64,000 nucleotides of DNA from Legionella sp. PATHC032 (GTDB lineage Bacteria; Pseudomonadota; Gammaproteobacteria; Legionellales; Legionellaceae), in NCBI RefSeq assembly GCF_026191185.1, contig NZ_JAPHOV010000001.1:494001-558000 (forward strand), written 5' to 3'. Shown piece by piece: positions 1 to 8,794 of this stretch (position 1 is its first letter; the number at the start of each line of letters is the position of its first letter). A program made the translations under genes and the position numbers. The notes beneath the pieces were generated by a model. That model was not told the origin of the DNA. It was given only the letters and a program-made list of their open reading frames with translations, and did no database searches.

Positions 1-2916
1 CAAGAAGAACAAAATGTAACCCAAGCACAAATTGCTGAAAAAACAGGTGGGAGTGCTATTCCAACAATTATCCGTACTCAAGCATTGGGGGAAGGAGTTG
101 GTGTTATTGGCTCTCAAAGTGGAGTAGGTTTTGCTGCTTTGGCACAAGAAGAGTTAGGTGGTCCTCAACGAAGTTTATGGATACAAGAGTTACAAGATGG
201 CAGTTGTAGCAAATCTGTGATTACAAAAGTTGTGAATCAGGGAGCCCAATTAACTGATTTGAAAGCTGCTTGTAGCTGTGTTCAGTTAAAAGATAGTGGG
301 TACGGTTTGCAGGAATTAGAGCAAGTTTGTGAGTGTAAAGAGTTAAAAGCAGCTGGTTATAATGCAAGGCAGCTGAAGGAGGCAGGTTATAGTGCAGGTC
401 GACTAAGAAATTGTGGATTTGATGCTTGTGAATTACGTAATGCGGGCTTTACAGCACAAGAAATGAAGGATGGAGGTTTTTCTGATGGAGAATTAAAAGG
501 AGCCGGGTTCTCTGATGCTGAAATTGCAAAAGCAAGTGGCTTACCAGATGGTATAACTGCAGATGATGTGCGCAAAGCAGGATGTGGAGCTGCTGCATTG
601 GCCAAATTACGTCAGGCAGGGGTTAGCGCGTCTGCGATTAGAAAAATAAGCGGTTGTACCGCTGAGCAGTTGAAAGCAGCAGGTTATACCGCTAAAGAGT
701 TAAAAGATGCGGGTTTCAGCGCCGCAGACTTAAGACGAGCGGGTTTTTCTGCTGCAGAATTAAAAGATGCTGGATTTACTGCAAGAGATTTGTTAAACGC
801 GGGATTTACACCGACTGATCTTGCAAAAGCAGGGTTTTCTGATGCTCAAATCAAAGCTGCTCAGGCAGAGCTTCCGCCTGGGATTACTCCGCAAGATGTG
901 AAAAATGCTGGTTGTGATGTGGAGGCCTTGAAAAAGGAAAGGGAAGCAGGGGTTAGTGCTGCTTTAATCAGGCAATACGCAGGATGTAGCGCACAGGCTC
1001 TCAAAGCTGCCGGATTCACTGATGCCGATTTGGCAAACGCAGGATTTACTCCAGCTCAAATCAGCGCTGCAACTCCTTTGAGTGATGCGGAAATAAAGGC
1101 GGCTGGCTGCGATCCTGATAAACTGAAAAAATTATTTTCAGCAGGCGTATCTGCGAAACGCATCAAAGAACTCAATGGTTGCAGTGCAGAAGCTTTAAAA
1201 GCTGCAGGGTATGATGCGCAGTCCTTACTTGCTGCAGGATTTACCCCTCAAGAATTGCTTGCAGCAGGATTTACTCCAAAGCAGTTGGAAGATGCTGGAT
1301 TAAATCCTGCATCCATTATTGCAGACGGGCGTGTTGCAGATTGCAGCGTAGAGTCATTAAAAAAAGCGAGGGCAGCTGGTGTCAGTGCTTTGACAATAAA
1401 GCAAACATTAGGATGTTCTGCTGCGGCATTGAAAGCAGCTGGTTATACTGCAAAAGAGCTGAAAGACGCCGGGTTTACTGCAGCTGAATTAAAGGCAGCG
1501 GGTTTTAGCGCGAAAGACTTAAAAGATGCCGGTTTCACCGCAAAGGAATTGCGTGATGCAGGTTTCTCCGCCCAGGAATTGAAAGATGTGGGTTTTAGTG
1601 CAAAAGATCTAAAAGACGCAGGTTTTTCTGCTGCGGAATTAAAAGCGGCTGGATTCACTGCTGCTCAGCTAAAGGCCGCTGGGTTTTCTGCAAAAGATCT
1701 AAAAGATGCTGGTTTTTCTGCAGCGGAATTGAAAGCAGCCGGATTTAGCGCAAAAGAATTGAAAGATGCTGGTTTTAGCGCCTCGGATTTGAAAAATGCC
1801 GGATTTAGCGCAAAAGAATTGAAAGATGCCGGTTTTAGTGCCTCGGATTTGAAAAACGCAGGATTTAGTGCCTCAGAATTAAAGGATGCTGGGTATTCTG
1901 CTGATGAGCTAAGAAAAGCAGGATATACCTCAGCTGAACTGAGAAATGCTGGATTTTCTCCACAAGAGTCAGCTGTTGCAGGATTACAAGGCCCTGATTT
2001 ACAACAACTCGACTCAAGTATTACAGGAATTCCTTCAATTCCTGGTGCTACTCCAAGACCCACAACCAGTGATGCGGCTTCTAGTGCTGAACAACTTCAG
2101 GCCATTTTGCAAAAGCAGAATGAACAATTGGCTGAACAAAAATATCAGCAAGAAATTCAACAAAGAACTTCTGACATGCTTACGGCAGCGACTCAGCTGG
2201 TTCAAGACTGGAAGAAAGTTGAAACCCAGGTGTATACAGAAGGTACGGAGGAAACAAAAACATCTGGTGGTGAAAGCGCAGTTCCAGGAACAGGCACAGG
2301 CGCTAATAATCAGCCAGTAGATCAAGGCGCAAATAGTGCTCAGAATCAGGCAATTATCAAAACGGGTGATATTATGTTTGCAGTTCTGGATACTTCTGTG
2401 AATAGTGATGAACCGGGTCCAATATTGGCAACTATTGTTACTGGTAAGCTAAAAGGCTCAAAATTAATAGGAAGCTTCAACTTACCGTCTAATGCGGACA
2501 AAATGGTGATTACCTTTAATACAATGTCAATTCCAGGAGCAGAAAAGACTATATCCATCTCCGCTTACGCAATTGACCCAAATACGGCAAGAACGGCCCT
2601 ATCCAGCAGAACCAATCATCATTATTTAATGCGATATGGTTCTTTGTTTGCTTCATCTTTCTTACAAGGATTTGGAAATGCATTCCAGTCAGCAAATACA
2701 ACAATCACCATTGGGGGTACTGGTGGTGGCAATAATATTACCGTGGCCAATGGCGTTGGTCGCTCAACTTTGGAAAATGCGGTTATAGGATTGGCTACCG
2801 TTGGAAAGGCATGGAGTCAACAGGCGCAACAATTGTTTAATACACCAACAACTGTGGAAGTTTATTCAGGTACAGGTTTGGGTATTTTATTTACCCAGGA
2901 TGTTACAACAATTTAA
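1..2916 (+). CDS. icmE/dotG: Dot/Icm core-channel protein IcmE/DotG, 5' end outside window
   Basis: VirB10-like component of the type IVB secretion system; known to span the cell envelope in the Dot/Icm core complex with DotC, DotD, DotF and DotH. The frame is open from base 1, so the start and the N-terminal membrane segment lie outside; 971 codons are visible, and the known protein is about 1,048 residues, so roughly 77 are missing. The visible part begins with a short linker, then a long tract of ten-residue repeats of the type AGFSAKELKD (about nt 340-1980), a Gln-rich linker (nt 2080-2340), and a C-terminal VirB10/TrbI-like beta domain (about nt 2340-2916). icmG follows after 14 nt. An internal TTG at 85 is not the true start. 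Confidence 0.96.
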   Translation, partial: QEEQNVTQAQIAEKTGGSAIPTIIRTQALGEGVGVIGSQSGVGFAALAQEELGGPQRSLWIQELQDGSCSKSVITKVVNQGAQLTDLKAACSCVQLKDSGYGLQELEQVCECKELKAAGYNARQLKEAGYSAGRLRNCGFDACELRNAGFTAQEMKDGGFSDGELKGAGFSDAEIAKASGLPDGITADDVRKAGCGAAALAKLRQAGVSASAIRKISGCTAEQLKAAGYTAKELKDAGFSAADLRRAGFSAAELKDAGFTARDLLNAGFTPTDLAKAGFSDAQIKAAQAELPPGITPQDVKNAGCDVEALKKEREAGVSAALIRQYAGCSAQALKAAGFTDADLANAGFTPAQISAATPLSDAEIKAAGCDPDKLKKLFSAGVSAKRIKELNGCSAEALKAAGYDAQSLLAAGFTPQELLAAGFTPKQLEDAGLNPASIIADGRVADCSVESLKKARAAGVSALTIKQTLGCSAAALKAAGYTAKELKDAGFTAAELKAAGFSAKDLKDAGFTAKELRDAGFSAQELKDVGFSAKDLKDAGFSAAELKAAGFTAAQLKAAGFSAKDLKDAGFSAAELKAAGFSAKELKDAGFSASDLKNAGFSAKELKDAGFSASDLKNAGFSASELKDAGYSADELRKAGYTSAELRNAGFSPQESAVAGLQGPDLQQLDSSITGIPSIPGATPRPTTSDAASSAEQLQAILQKQNEQLAEQKYQQEIQQRTSDMLTAATQLVQDWKKVETQVYTEGTEETKTSGGESAVPGTGTGANNQPVDQGANSAQNQAIIKTGDIMFAVLDTSVNSDEPGPILATIVTGKLKGSKLIGSFNLPSNADKMVITFNTMSIPGAEKTISISAYAIDPNTARTALSSRTNHHYLMRYGSLFASSFLQGFGNAFQSANTTITIGGTGGGNNITVANGVGRSTLENAVIGLATVGKAWSQQAQQLFNTPTTVEVYSGTGLGILFTQDVTTI
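340..1980 (+). repeat. Tandem 30-bp coding repeats of dotG (ten-residue units)
   Basis: Dozens of ten-residue units built on A-G-[FY]-[ST]-A-x-[ED]-L-K-[DA] run through the middle of DotG. They are purest at nt 1440-1960 and more degenerate upstream, where cysteine-containing modules interrupt them four times. The periodicity resembles pentapeptide-type repeats that form elongated beta solenoids; that fold is inference here. Base-level similarity is high enough for slippage or unequal recombination to change the copy number. Confidence 0.9.
1741..1860 (+). repeat. Near-identical 60-bp tandem duplication inside dotG
   Basis: Bases 1741-1800 and 1801-1860 match at 56 of 60 positions, and all four differences are in third codon positions. 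Each copy encodes two ten-residue units (GFSAKELKDA then GFSASDLKNA). This is the most recent-looking duplication in the array. Confidence 0.9.
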
Positions 2917-2930
2917 TTTGATGGCGGATA

Positions 2931-3740
2931 ATGATGGCAGAGCACGATCAAAATAATGATGAATATAAATTTGCAGAACTTGATTCATACGATATGGATC
3001 AGGCCGGTGAATCGGATCTCGATTCAGAAGCTTCGTTTCAATCTGGAAAAGAGGGATTAACAAAGAAAAAAGATATTAAGAGAAACGCTCTTATTGCTAT
3101 TGGGGCAGTTGTTTTTATAATGGTTATGTATAAACTAATTGGTTGGATGTTTTTCTCAGATAAATCCAGCCAAGTCACCTCAAAGCCGGCTATTCCTCCG
3201 GTGACACAGGTAGCAACACCACAGCCTGTACAAATAATACCAACAACTACTCCCATACAACAAGTTCAACCGACAACTATTATTGAAGAGGACTCCGATC
3301 TAAAGAAGAAAGTTTCAGCAATAGAAATAGCACAACAGAGTCTTCGTTCGGAAGTCAATGCACTTGGTGAACAAATCAATGCAGTAAATAATAATATCAA
3401 AAATTTAAATGCTCAAATTGTAAATCTGAATCAAATTATTGGTAATATGTCAAATCAAATAGCTAGACAATCAGAAGTTATTAATGTCTTAATGGCACGT
3501 ACAACACCCAAGAAAGTTGTAAAAGTGTCTCGGTCAGCAGTTCCAGCAAGAATTATTTATTACATACAAGCAGTAATTCCAGGTCGGGCTTGGCTAATTG
3601 GCTCAAATGGTTCTACACTTACAGTTAGAGAGGGATCAAAAATTCCCGGATATGGAATAGTTAAATTAATTGATTCTTTGCAAGGTCGTATTTTAACAAG
3701 TTCTGGACAAGTGATTAAGTTTAGTCAAGAAGATAGTTGA
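2931..3740 (+). CDS. icmG/dotF: Dot/Icm inner-membrane protein IcmG/DotF
   Basis: Component of the Dot/Icm core complex. The 269-residue reading starts at the first of two adjacent ATG codons; the second would give 268. Visible architecture: an acidic cytoplasmic N-terminus (residues 1-45), one membrane segment (about 54-76), a Pro/Thr/Gln-rich linker, a coiled-coil-like stretch rich in Ile, Asn and Gln (about 125-190), and a C-terminal periplasmic domain (about 200-269). This fits the known bitopic protein that associates with DotG. It lies between icmE and icmC, 14 nt and 7 nt away, clearly in one transcript. Confidence 0.96.
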   Translation: MMAEHDQNNDEYKFAELDSYDMDQAGESDLDSEASFQSGKEGLTKKKDIKRNALIAIGAVVFIMVMYKLIGWMFFSDKSSQVTSKPAIPPVTQVATPQPVQIIPTTTPIQQVQPTTIIEEDSDLKKKVSAIEIAQQSLRSEVNALGEQINAVNNNIKNLNAQIVNLNQIIGNMSNQIARQSEVINVLMARTTPKKVVKVSRSAVPARIIYYIQAVIPGRAWLIGSNGSTLTVREGSKIPGYGIVKLIDSLQGRILTSSGQVIKFSQEDS

Positions 3741-3747
3741 GGCGTAT

Positions 3748-4332
3748 ATGGCTGATCCGACTTGTACTGGCGGCACAGTAGCATGCTGGATAGTGAGTCA
3801 AGCTAACATATTAGCTAATATTGCTAATCAGTTGGAGCCTGTTCAAAGGCTGATTACTGGAGCCGCTTATTTGATTGGGTGTGCTTTTATATTTAAGGCA
3901 ATTTATAGCCTAAAGGTTTATGGAGAAGCCAGAACAATGATGTCGAGTAATACGAGTATCAAAGAGCCTGTGATGTATTTAATGGTAGGTGCATTGCTTA
4001 TCTATTTCCCATCACTGGTTTCCTCCGTACTGCAAACGACTTTTGGTTATAGCAATCCACTGGCCTATTCAGGAGGTGTCAGTAGTGGAAGTGATACTAT
4101 CACGGCCTTATTTGGTAGTGGCAGTCTTGTAGGTAGACCTTTGGTGATGATTATACGGGTTATTGGTCTAATTGCATTTGTAAGAGGGTGGGTATTAATC
4201 GCACGTTCCGCGTCGCAGGGGCAACCTCCAGGAGGTACAGGTAAAGGTTTGATTCATGTATTTGGTGGGATATTGGCAATCAATATTGTTGGTACAGTTG
4301 ATATGATTAACAATACTTTATATGGTACTTAA
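3748..4332 (+). CDS. icmC/dotE: Dot/Icm membrane protein IcmC/DotE
   Basis: Small polytopic inner-membrane protein (194 residues) required for Dot/Icm function; its biochemical role is not established. Hydrophobic segments lie at about residues 38-56, 72-92, 127-150 and 165-185. Landmarks are PVQRLITGAAYLIG near the start, then EPVMYLMVGALLIYFPS and a VRGWVLIARSASQG segment. All three recur in the unlinked gene at 26220-26762, and the first is echoed in IcmD downstream, so the three proteins form one family. Start is 7 nt after icmG. Confidence 0.95.
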   Translation: MADPTCTGGTVACWIVSQANILANIANQLEPVQRLITGAAYLIGCAFIFKAIYSLKVYGEARTMMSSNTSIKEPVMYLMVGALLIYFPSLVSSVLQTTFGYSNPLAYSGGVSSGSDTITALFGSGSLVGRPLVMIIRVIGLIAFVRGWVLIARSASQGQPPGGTGKGLIHVFGGILAINIVGTVDMINNTLYGT

Positions 4333-4357
4333 ACTAATTTAAAAATAGGAGAGAATT

Positions 4358-4756
4358 GTGAACATTAAGGTTATCCATAAATCTGGTTATAAACACTGGC
4401 TATTAAGTGCAGTTTGTTTGGCTTTATTGACCCTAATTTGCCAGGATGCTGCAGCAGGCGTATCGCTAGGTAAAATGGCATCACAAATTACAGGTTCCTT
4501 TACAAGCCTCACTAAATTGATTACAGCGGGTTCTTACTTGGCTGGCCTGGGTTTTTCTATTGGTGCGATTATGAAGTTTAAGCAGCATAAGGATAATCCT
4601 ACTCAAATTCCAATCGGAACACCAATAGCTTTAATATTTATCGCTGCGGCATTATTGTTCCTTCCTTCTATTTTGGGAGTGGCTGGAGTAACTATGTTCG
4701 GTAGTAGCGGAGGTAAAACTGCTGGACCTACTGGAACAATATACAAAACTAACTAA
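4358..4756 (+). CDS. icmD/dotP: Dot/Icm membrane protein IcmD/DotP
   Basis: 132-residue membrane protein of the Dot/Icm apparatus, related to IcmC. It begins at GTG (4358) behind the ribosome site AGGAGAG, which decides the start. An N-terminal hydrophobic signal or anchor ends near CQDAAAG (about residue 34); two further hydrophobic segments lie at about 55-73 and 88-110. The SLTKLITAGSYLAG stretch parallels PVQRLITGAAYLIG of IcmC. It is the last gene before a clear terminator, matching the known icmMLKEGCD transcription unit. Confidence 0.94.
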   Translation: MNIKVIHKSGYKHWLLSAVCLALLTLICQDAAAGVSLGKMASQITGSFTSLTKLITAGSYLAGLGFSIGAIMKFKQHKDNPTQIPIGTPIALIFIAAALLFLPSILGVAGVTMFGSSGGKTAGPTGTIYKTN

Positions 4757-4778
4757 TCAGAGAGATTATTTATATTAT

Positions 4779-4807
4779 TTGGGTAAAGATAATACCGCTT
4801 TACCCAA
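4779..4807 (+). terminator. Intrinsic terminator after icmD
   Basis: TTGGGTAAAG (4779-4788) pairs perfectly with CTTTACCCAA (4798-4807) across a short loop and is followed by a T-rich run (TTTAATTTAT). It lies 23 nt past the icmD stop and would separate the icmE-G-C-D transcript from icmJ-icmB. Confidence 0.8.
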
Positions 4808-4853
4808 TTTAATTTATAGACTTTTTATTGTGTTAAATAGTAAGTTTAAATGA

Positions 4854-4882
4854 TTGTCTCTATTAATATGGTCCAGTATTCT
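4854..4882 (+). promoter_or_regulatory. Candidate sigma-70-type promoter for icmJ-icmB
   Basis: TTGTCT (4854-4859), a 17-bp spacer and TATTCT (4877-4882), each matching the consensus hexamer at four positions. It lies just after the icmD terminator and 74 bp before the icmJ start. This is a pattern match only. Confidence 0.4.
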
Positions 4883-4956
4883 TAAGCTGACGGCAGTCAG
4901 TAGTTAAAGATACAACACATAATTTTTTGAAAATTGACTAAATGTGAACCAAAAAC

Positions 4957-5583
4957 ATGGCGGATAATCAGCAACGATGTGAGCTAAAACTAATTGCTTC
5001 ACCAGGTTCCTGGCGTTTATATTCTGCCAGAAAAATTGATGAGCGATTTAAATCCTATGAGCAAAAAATCTTTCAGCGAGATAGGTATACTTGTCAATTT
5101 TGCGGGTTTCAAGCTCGTTTATACCAAGAGATCGTGAATCTGGATGGTGATTATACAAACAATAGGTTGTCAAATTTAGTTACAGCATGTTGTTTTTGTG
5201 CGCAATGCTTTTTTGTTGAATCAGTAGGCGTTGGTGGTTATGGTGGGGGTACTTTGATCTACCTGCCAGAATTATCCCAGGCAGAACTGAATAGCTTATG
5301 CCACGTTCTTTTTTGTGCTATTACCAATGATACTGGATATAAATCCAGTGCACAGAATATATATAGAAGTTTTAAATTTCGCTCGCAAATTGTTGAAGAA
5401 AAATTTGGTGAGGGTACAAGTGACCCTGCAATATTTGGACAATTAATGATTGATTCTGGTGTGAATAGTGAAGAAATAAGAGAGAAGCTTTTTAAAAATA
5501 TAAGACTATTACCCTCCAGAGCAAAATTCAGGAAGCAAATAGAGAAATGGGCTGCCAGTGCTTTAGAAGAAATTGCAGATTAA
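4957..5583 (+). CDS. icmJ/dotN: Dot/Icm protein IcmJ/DotN, zinc-binding
   Basis: 208-residue cytoplasmic Dot/Icm protein, known to be part of the coupling complex with DotL, IcmS and IcmW. The sequence shows Cys46-x2-Cys49 (YTCQFCGF) and a second cluster, Cys78, Cys79, Cys81 and Cys84 (CCFCAQC). This spacing, with the intervening LDGDYTNNRLSNLVTAC stretch, is that of an HNH-endonuclease-like zinc fold. Nuclease activity is not expected from known work on the family. The start ATG has no strong ribosome site. icmB follows after 35 nt. Confidence 0.95.
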   Translation: MADNQQRCELKLIASPGSWRLYSARKIDERFKSYEQKIFQRDRYTCQFCGFQARLYQEIVNLDGDYTNNRLSNLVTACCFCAQCFFVESVGVGGYGGGTLIYLPELSQAELNSLCHVLFCAITNDTGYKSSAQNIYRSFKFRSQIVEEKFGEGTSDPAIFGQLMIDSGVNSEEIREKLFKNIRLLPSRAKFRKQIEKWAASALEEIAD

Positions 5584-5618
5584 ACAGTAAAAGTACTATC
5601 AATAATTGAGGACAAAGG

Positions 5619-8600
5619 ATGGCAAATTGGTCAGAATCGTTTTTTGAAGGCGTCGATACTTTCTTTGCCTGGTTAAGTACTTCCTTGAAGCAAACTACAG
5701 AGTCTTATATAGATTTGGAGACGGCAGATAGTCCTACCGTATTAGTTAATCATGATGGCTCATTACTGTCGGTATTAAAAATTGAAGGGATTACTGGATT
5801 GGCAGGCCCTGAAGAATTTGAACGATTGGTTGAAGGTTTAGCCAACTCATTTCAAGCTGCTATGGGTAGACCTGGTCATGCACTACAAGTTTATTTTAGT
5901 CATGATAAGCAAAACATAGTAAAAATGATCAAGGATATTTATGACCCCGCGGAAGCAACAGCAAGCCGTCTTGAACTTAATTTAAGAGATTTATTTGAAG
6001 AGCGGGTCAATTATTTATCACAATATTGCGCAGAGGAGCGTGTTTATTTTGTTTTGTATACGAGACCATTTAATTTGGCGAGTGATCAGTTAAAAGCTGC
6101 GAATAAAGCAAAAATGAAGATGATCAAGGATACAAAGGCTCCTCCCTTTAAAAACACACAAACGATTTTTGCGGCTGTTCCAGAAATAAGAGATACACAT
6201 GATGCTTATGTGCGTGCAATTCTTAATGATTTGGATGCTCTTAACGTTATAGCTAAGTTGCTTGAGGTACATGATGCTGTACATGCCATTCGTATGACAG
6301 GTGACCCCGATTATACTGCAGATGACTGGCGAGCAACTTTACCTGGAGACAAAATATCTGTTCGCGAACTGAATAATTTTGAGGGAGATCCTTCAGATTT
6401 ATTATGGCCTCCGTTGTCCAAGCAAGTTTTACCAAGAGATGCAGAAATTATTGATTTACGCACTGTCCGAGTAGGGGATAAAATTTATTCTTCAACCTAT
6501 ATTGATTTGTTTCCAAAAGACGTAAGACCGTTTATTAGTTTATTTTCTCGTATTCTTCCTTCACATGTGCCCTGGAAAATTTCTTTTTTGCTGGAAAGCG
6601 AAGGATTAAGCACAATTAAATTGAAGGGGCTTTTGGCTGCAATATTGAGCTTTAGTTCTGCACAGAATCGTTTAATTAGTGACTCAGTTAATCTGTTAAA
6701 ATATATACAACTCAATACGGATGAAGCTATTGTCAGGCTACGTGTCGTTGCAACAACTTGGGCTCCTGAAGGCAATATACCCTTATTGAGGCGAAGAAGT
6801 TCTGAGTTAGTAAAGGCTATTGAAGGTTGGGGTTCTACTGATGTATCAGAGATTTGTGGAGACCCGTTTGCAGGCTTTGTGTCAAGTATGCTAGCTACTA
6901 CTTTAAACAGTTCAGCTGTGGCATCAGTAGCTCCTTTATCAGATGTTATCTCAATGCTGCCTATTACAAGGCCAGCATCTCCTTGGAAAACAGGAGCTCT
7001 GCTTTTTAGAACACCGGATGGTAAACCGTGGCCGTTTCAACCAGGCTCTACTGAACAAACTACTTGGATTGATCTGGTTTACGCTCGTCCTGGCTCTGGT
7101 AAATCTGTTTTGTCAAATGCGCTGAATTTAGCTCTTTGTCTGTCAGGTGGTTTGATGCGTTTGCCTCGCATAGCAATTATTGACATAGGTCCCTCAAGTA
7201 GTGGTTTGATTTCATTGCTAAAAGAGGCTCTCCCTGCATCCAAGCGTCATTTGGTTGCTTATCATAGATTAAGGATGACTCCAGATTATTCCATTAATCC
7301 GTTTGATACCCAATTGGGATGTCGTTATCCAACTGCTTTGGAGCGGTCATTCCTGGTCAATTTTATGACCTTGCTAACTACACCATTAGGCGCTGCAAAG
7401 CCATATGACGGAATGGCCGATTTGGCAGGTATGGTAGTAGATGAATTATATAAAAGCCTGGCTGATGAATTTAACCCAACTCCTTATGCTCCAGGAATAG
7501 AGGAATTTATCGATAGTATTCTTGAGGAAATAGGTTTTGTCCGAGACGCGAAGTCCACTTGGTGGGAAGTGACTGACGCACTCTATTCAGCAGGCTTTGT
7601 CCATGAAGCGATGTTGGCGCAACGATATGCAATGCCATTATTAGCGGACGCTGCTTCTATCTGTAGAACACCATCAATTGAGGATTTGTATGAAAAGATT
7701 ACCGCTCCAACTGGCGAATCACTAATTAATGCTTTTTCAAGAATGATTTCATCCGCTGTTCGTGAATATCCTATTTTATCACGGGTCACTAGCTTTGATA
7801 TCGGTGACGCAAGGGTAGTATCTCTTGATTTGGATGAGGTAGCGAAAAGCGGTGGTGATGCGGCTGATAGACAAACAGCAGTGATGTATATGTTAGCCAG
7901 ATATGTATTGGCAAGACACTATTATTTAACAGAAGAAAGTTTGAATAATGTACCAGAACAATATAAAGAGTATCACAAACAGAGAGTATTAGAGATTCGA
8001 GAGGATCATAAGCGTATTGTTTATGATGAATTCCATCGCACGGCAAAATCGTCTGCTGTCCGTGAGCAAGTTATTATTGACATGCGTGAAGGCCGAAAAT
8101 GGAAAGTGCAAATTTCCTTATTATCACAAGCAGTGGATGACTTTGATCCGGTAATGATTGATTTTGCTACCGCTATTTATGTTATGGACGCCGGGCCATC
8201 TCAGGCCGTGGAGAAAACCAGTCAAATTTTTGGACTTTCTGAAACAGCTAAGATCGCTTTACGTACTCGAGTCCATGGTCCCAGGCAAGGTGGGGCTACT
8301 TTCCTTGCTCAATTTGCTACTAAAACAGGAATTAACGTACAATTATTGACCTTAACATTGGGGCCGGTGGAATTATGGGCATTTAGTACTACTGCAGAAG
8401 ATGCGACAGTAAGGAATCTTTTGTATAGACATCTGGGACCAAGTGAAGCTCGACGGCTTTTAGCCGCACTGTTCCCGAATGGTACGGTAACTAAGGAATT
8501 GGAGGCTCGCCTGGCAAGTATGAAGCAAAAAGTTGGATTAATTGAAGACGAAGAGAGAGAGGGGATGATTAATCAATTGGTAAATGATATTCTTGATGCT

Positions 8601-8648
8601 TATTCAAAAGATCCCAACGTAAAAAGCTTGCCTGCAAAAGTGGGTTGA
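5619..8648 (+). CDS. icmB/dotO: Dot/Icm ATPase IcmB/DotO (VirB4-like)
   Basis: 1,009-residue cytoplasmic ATPase, the VirB4-type energy component docked at the inner-membrane base of the Dot/Icm channel. Walker A is ARPGSGKS at residues 489-496; the Walker B region is RIVYDEFHR at 799-807. Residues 1-450 form the VirB4-like N-terminal domain, and a C-terminal arm follows the RecA-like core. The ribosome site GAGGACAAAGG precedes the ATG. It is the last + strand gene of the cluster; tphA, icmF and icmH follow on the other strand. Length is that of the known protein. Confidence 0.96.
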   Translation: MANWSESFFEGVDTFFAWLSTSLKQTTESYIDLETADSPTVLVNHDGSLLSVLKIEGITGLAGPEEFERLVEGLANSFQAAMGRPGHALQVYFSHDKQNIVKMIKDIYDPAEATASRLELNLRDLFEERVNYLSQYCAEERVYFVLYTRPFNLASDQLKAANKAKMKMIKDTKAPPFKNTQTIFAAVPEIRDTHDAYVRAILNDLDALNVIAKLLEVHDAVHAIRMTGDPDYTADDWRATLPGDKISVRELNNFEGDPSDLLWPPLSKQVLPRDAEIIDLRTVRVGDKIYSSTYIDLFPKDVRPFISLFSRILPSHVPWKISFLLESEGLSTIKLKGLLAAILSFSSAQNRLISDSVNLLKYIQLNTDEAIVRLRVVATTWAPEGNIPLLRRRSSELVKAIEGWGSTDVSEICGDPFAGFVSSMLATTLNSSAVASVAPLSDVISMLPITRPASPWKTGALLFRTPDGKPWPFQPGSTEQTTWIDLVYARPGSGKSVLSNALNLALCLSGGLMRLPRIAIIDIGPSSSGLISLLKEALPASKRHLVAYHRLRMTPDYSINPFDTQLGCRYPTALERSFLVNFMTLLTTPLGAAKPYDGMADLAGMVVDELYKSLADEFNPTPYAPGIEEFIDSILEEIGFVRDAKSTWWEVTDALYSAGFVHEAMLAQRYAMPLLADAASICRTPSIEDLYEKITAPTGESLINAFSRMISSAVREYPILSRVTSFDIGDARVVSLDLDEVAKSGGDAADRQTAVMYMLARYVLARHYYLTEESLNNVPEQYKEYHKQRVLEIREDHKRIVYDEFHRTAKSSAVREQVIIDMREGRKWKVQISLLSQAVDDFDPVMIDFATAIYVMDAGPSQAVEKTSQIFGLSETAKIALRTRVHGPRQGGATFLAQFATKTGINVQLLTLTLGPVELWAFSTTAEDATVRNLLYRHLGPSEARRLLAALFPNGTVTKELEARLASMKQKVGLIEDEEREGMINQLVNDILDAYSKDPNVKSLPAKVG

Positions 8649-8794
8649 AGTGGGTAAGATTTTTATTAGTATGTCCCTATGCTCTTATTTTCTGGGTAAT
8701 AATGCTTGGATATTTTCTGCTTAATAGATCCCGATCAAATTGTATTCTTGCTTATTCAATTGAGAGAGATAGCGATTTATATCAATCTAATGTC

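Noticed and set aside
1440..1960. CRISPR-like spacing of about 30-bp repeats
   Set aside because: The units are contiguous with no unique spacers, keep an open frame and encode DotG.
1443..2063. Minus-strand ORFs opposite the dotG repeats
   Set aside because: They are mirror readings of the ten-residue coding repeats; the biased codons keep the opposite frame open. No ribosome sites or protein families.
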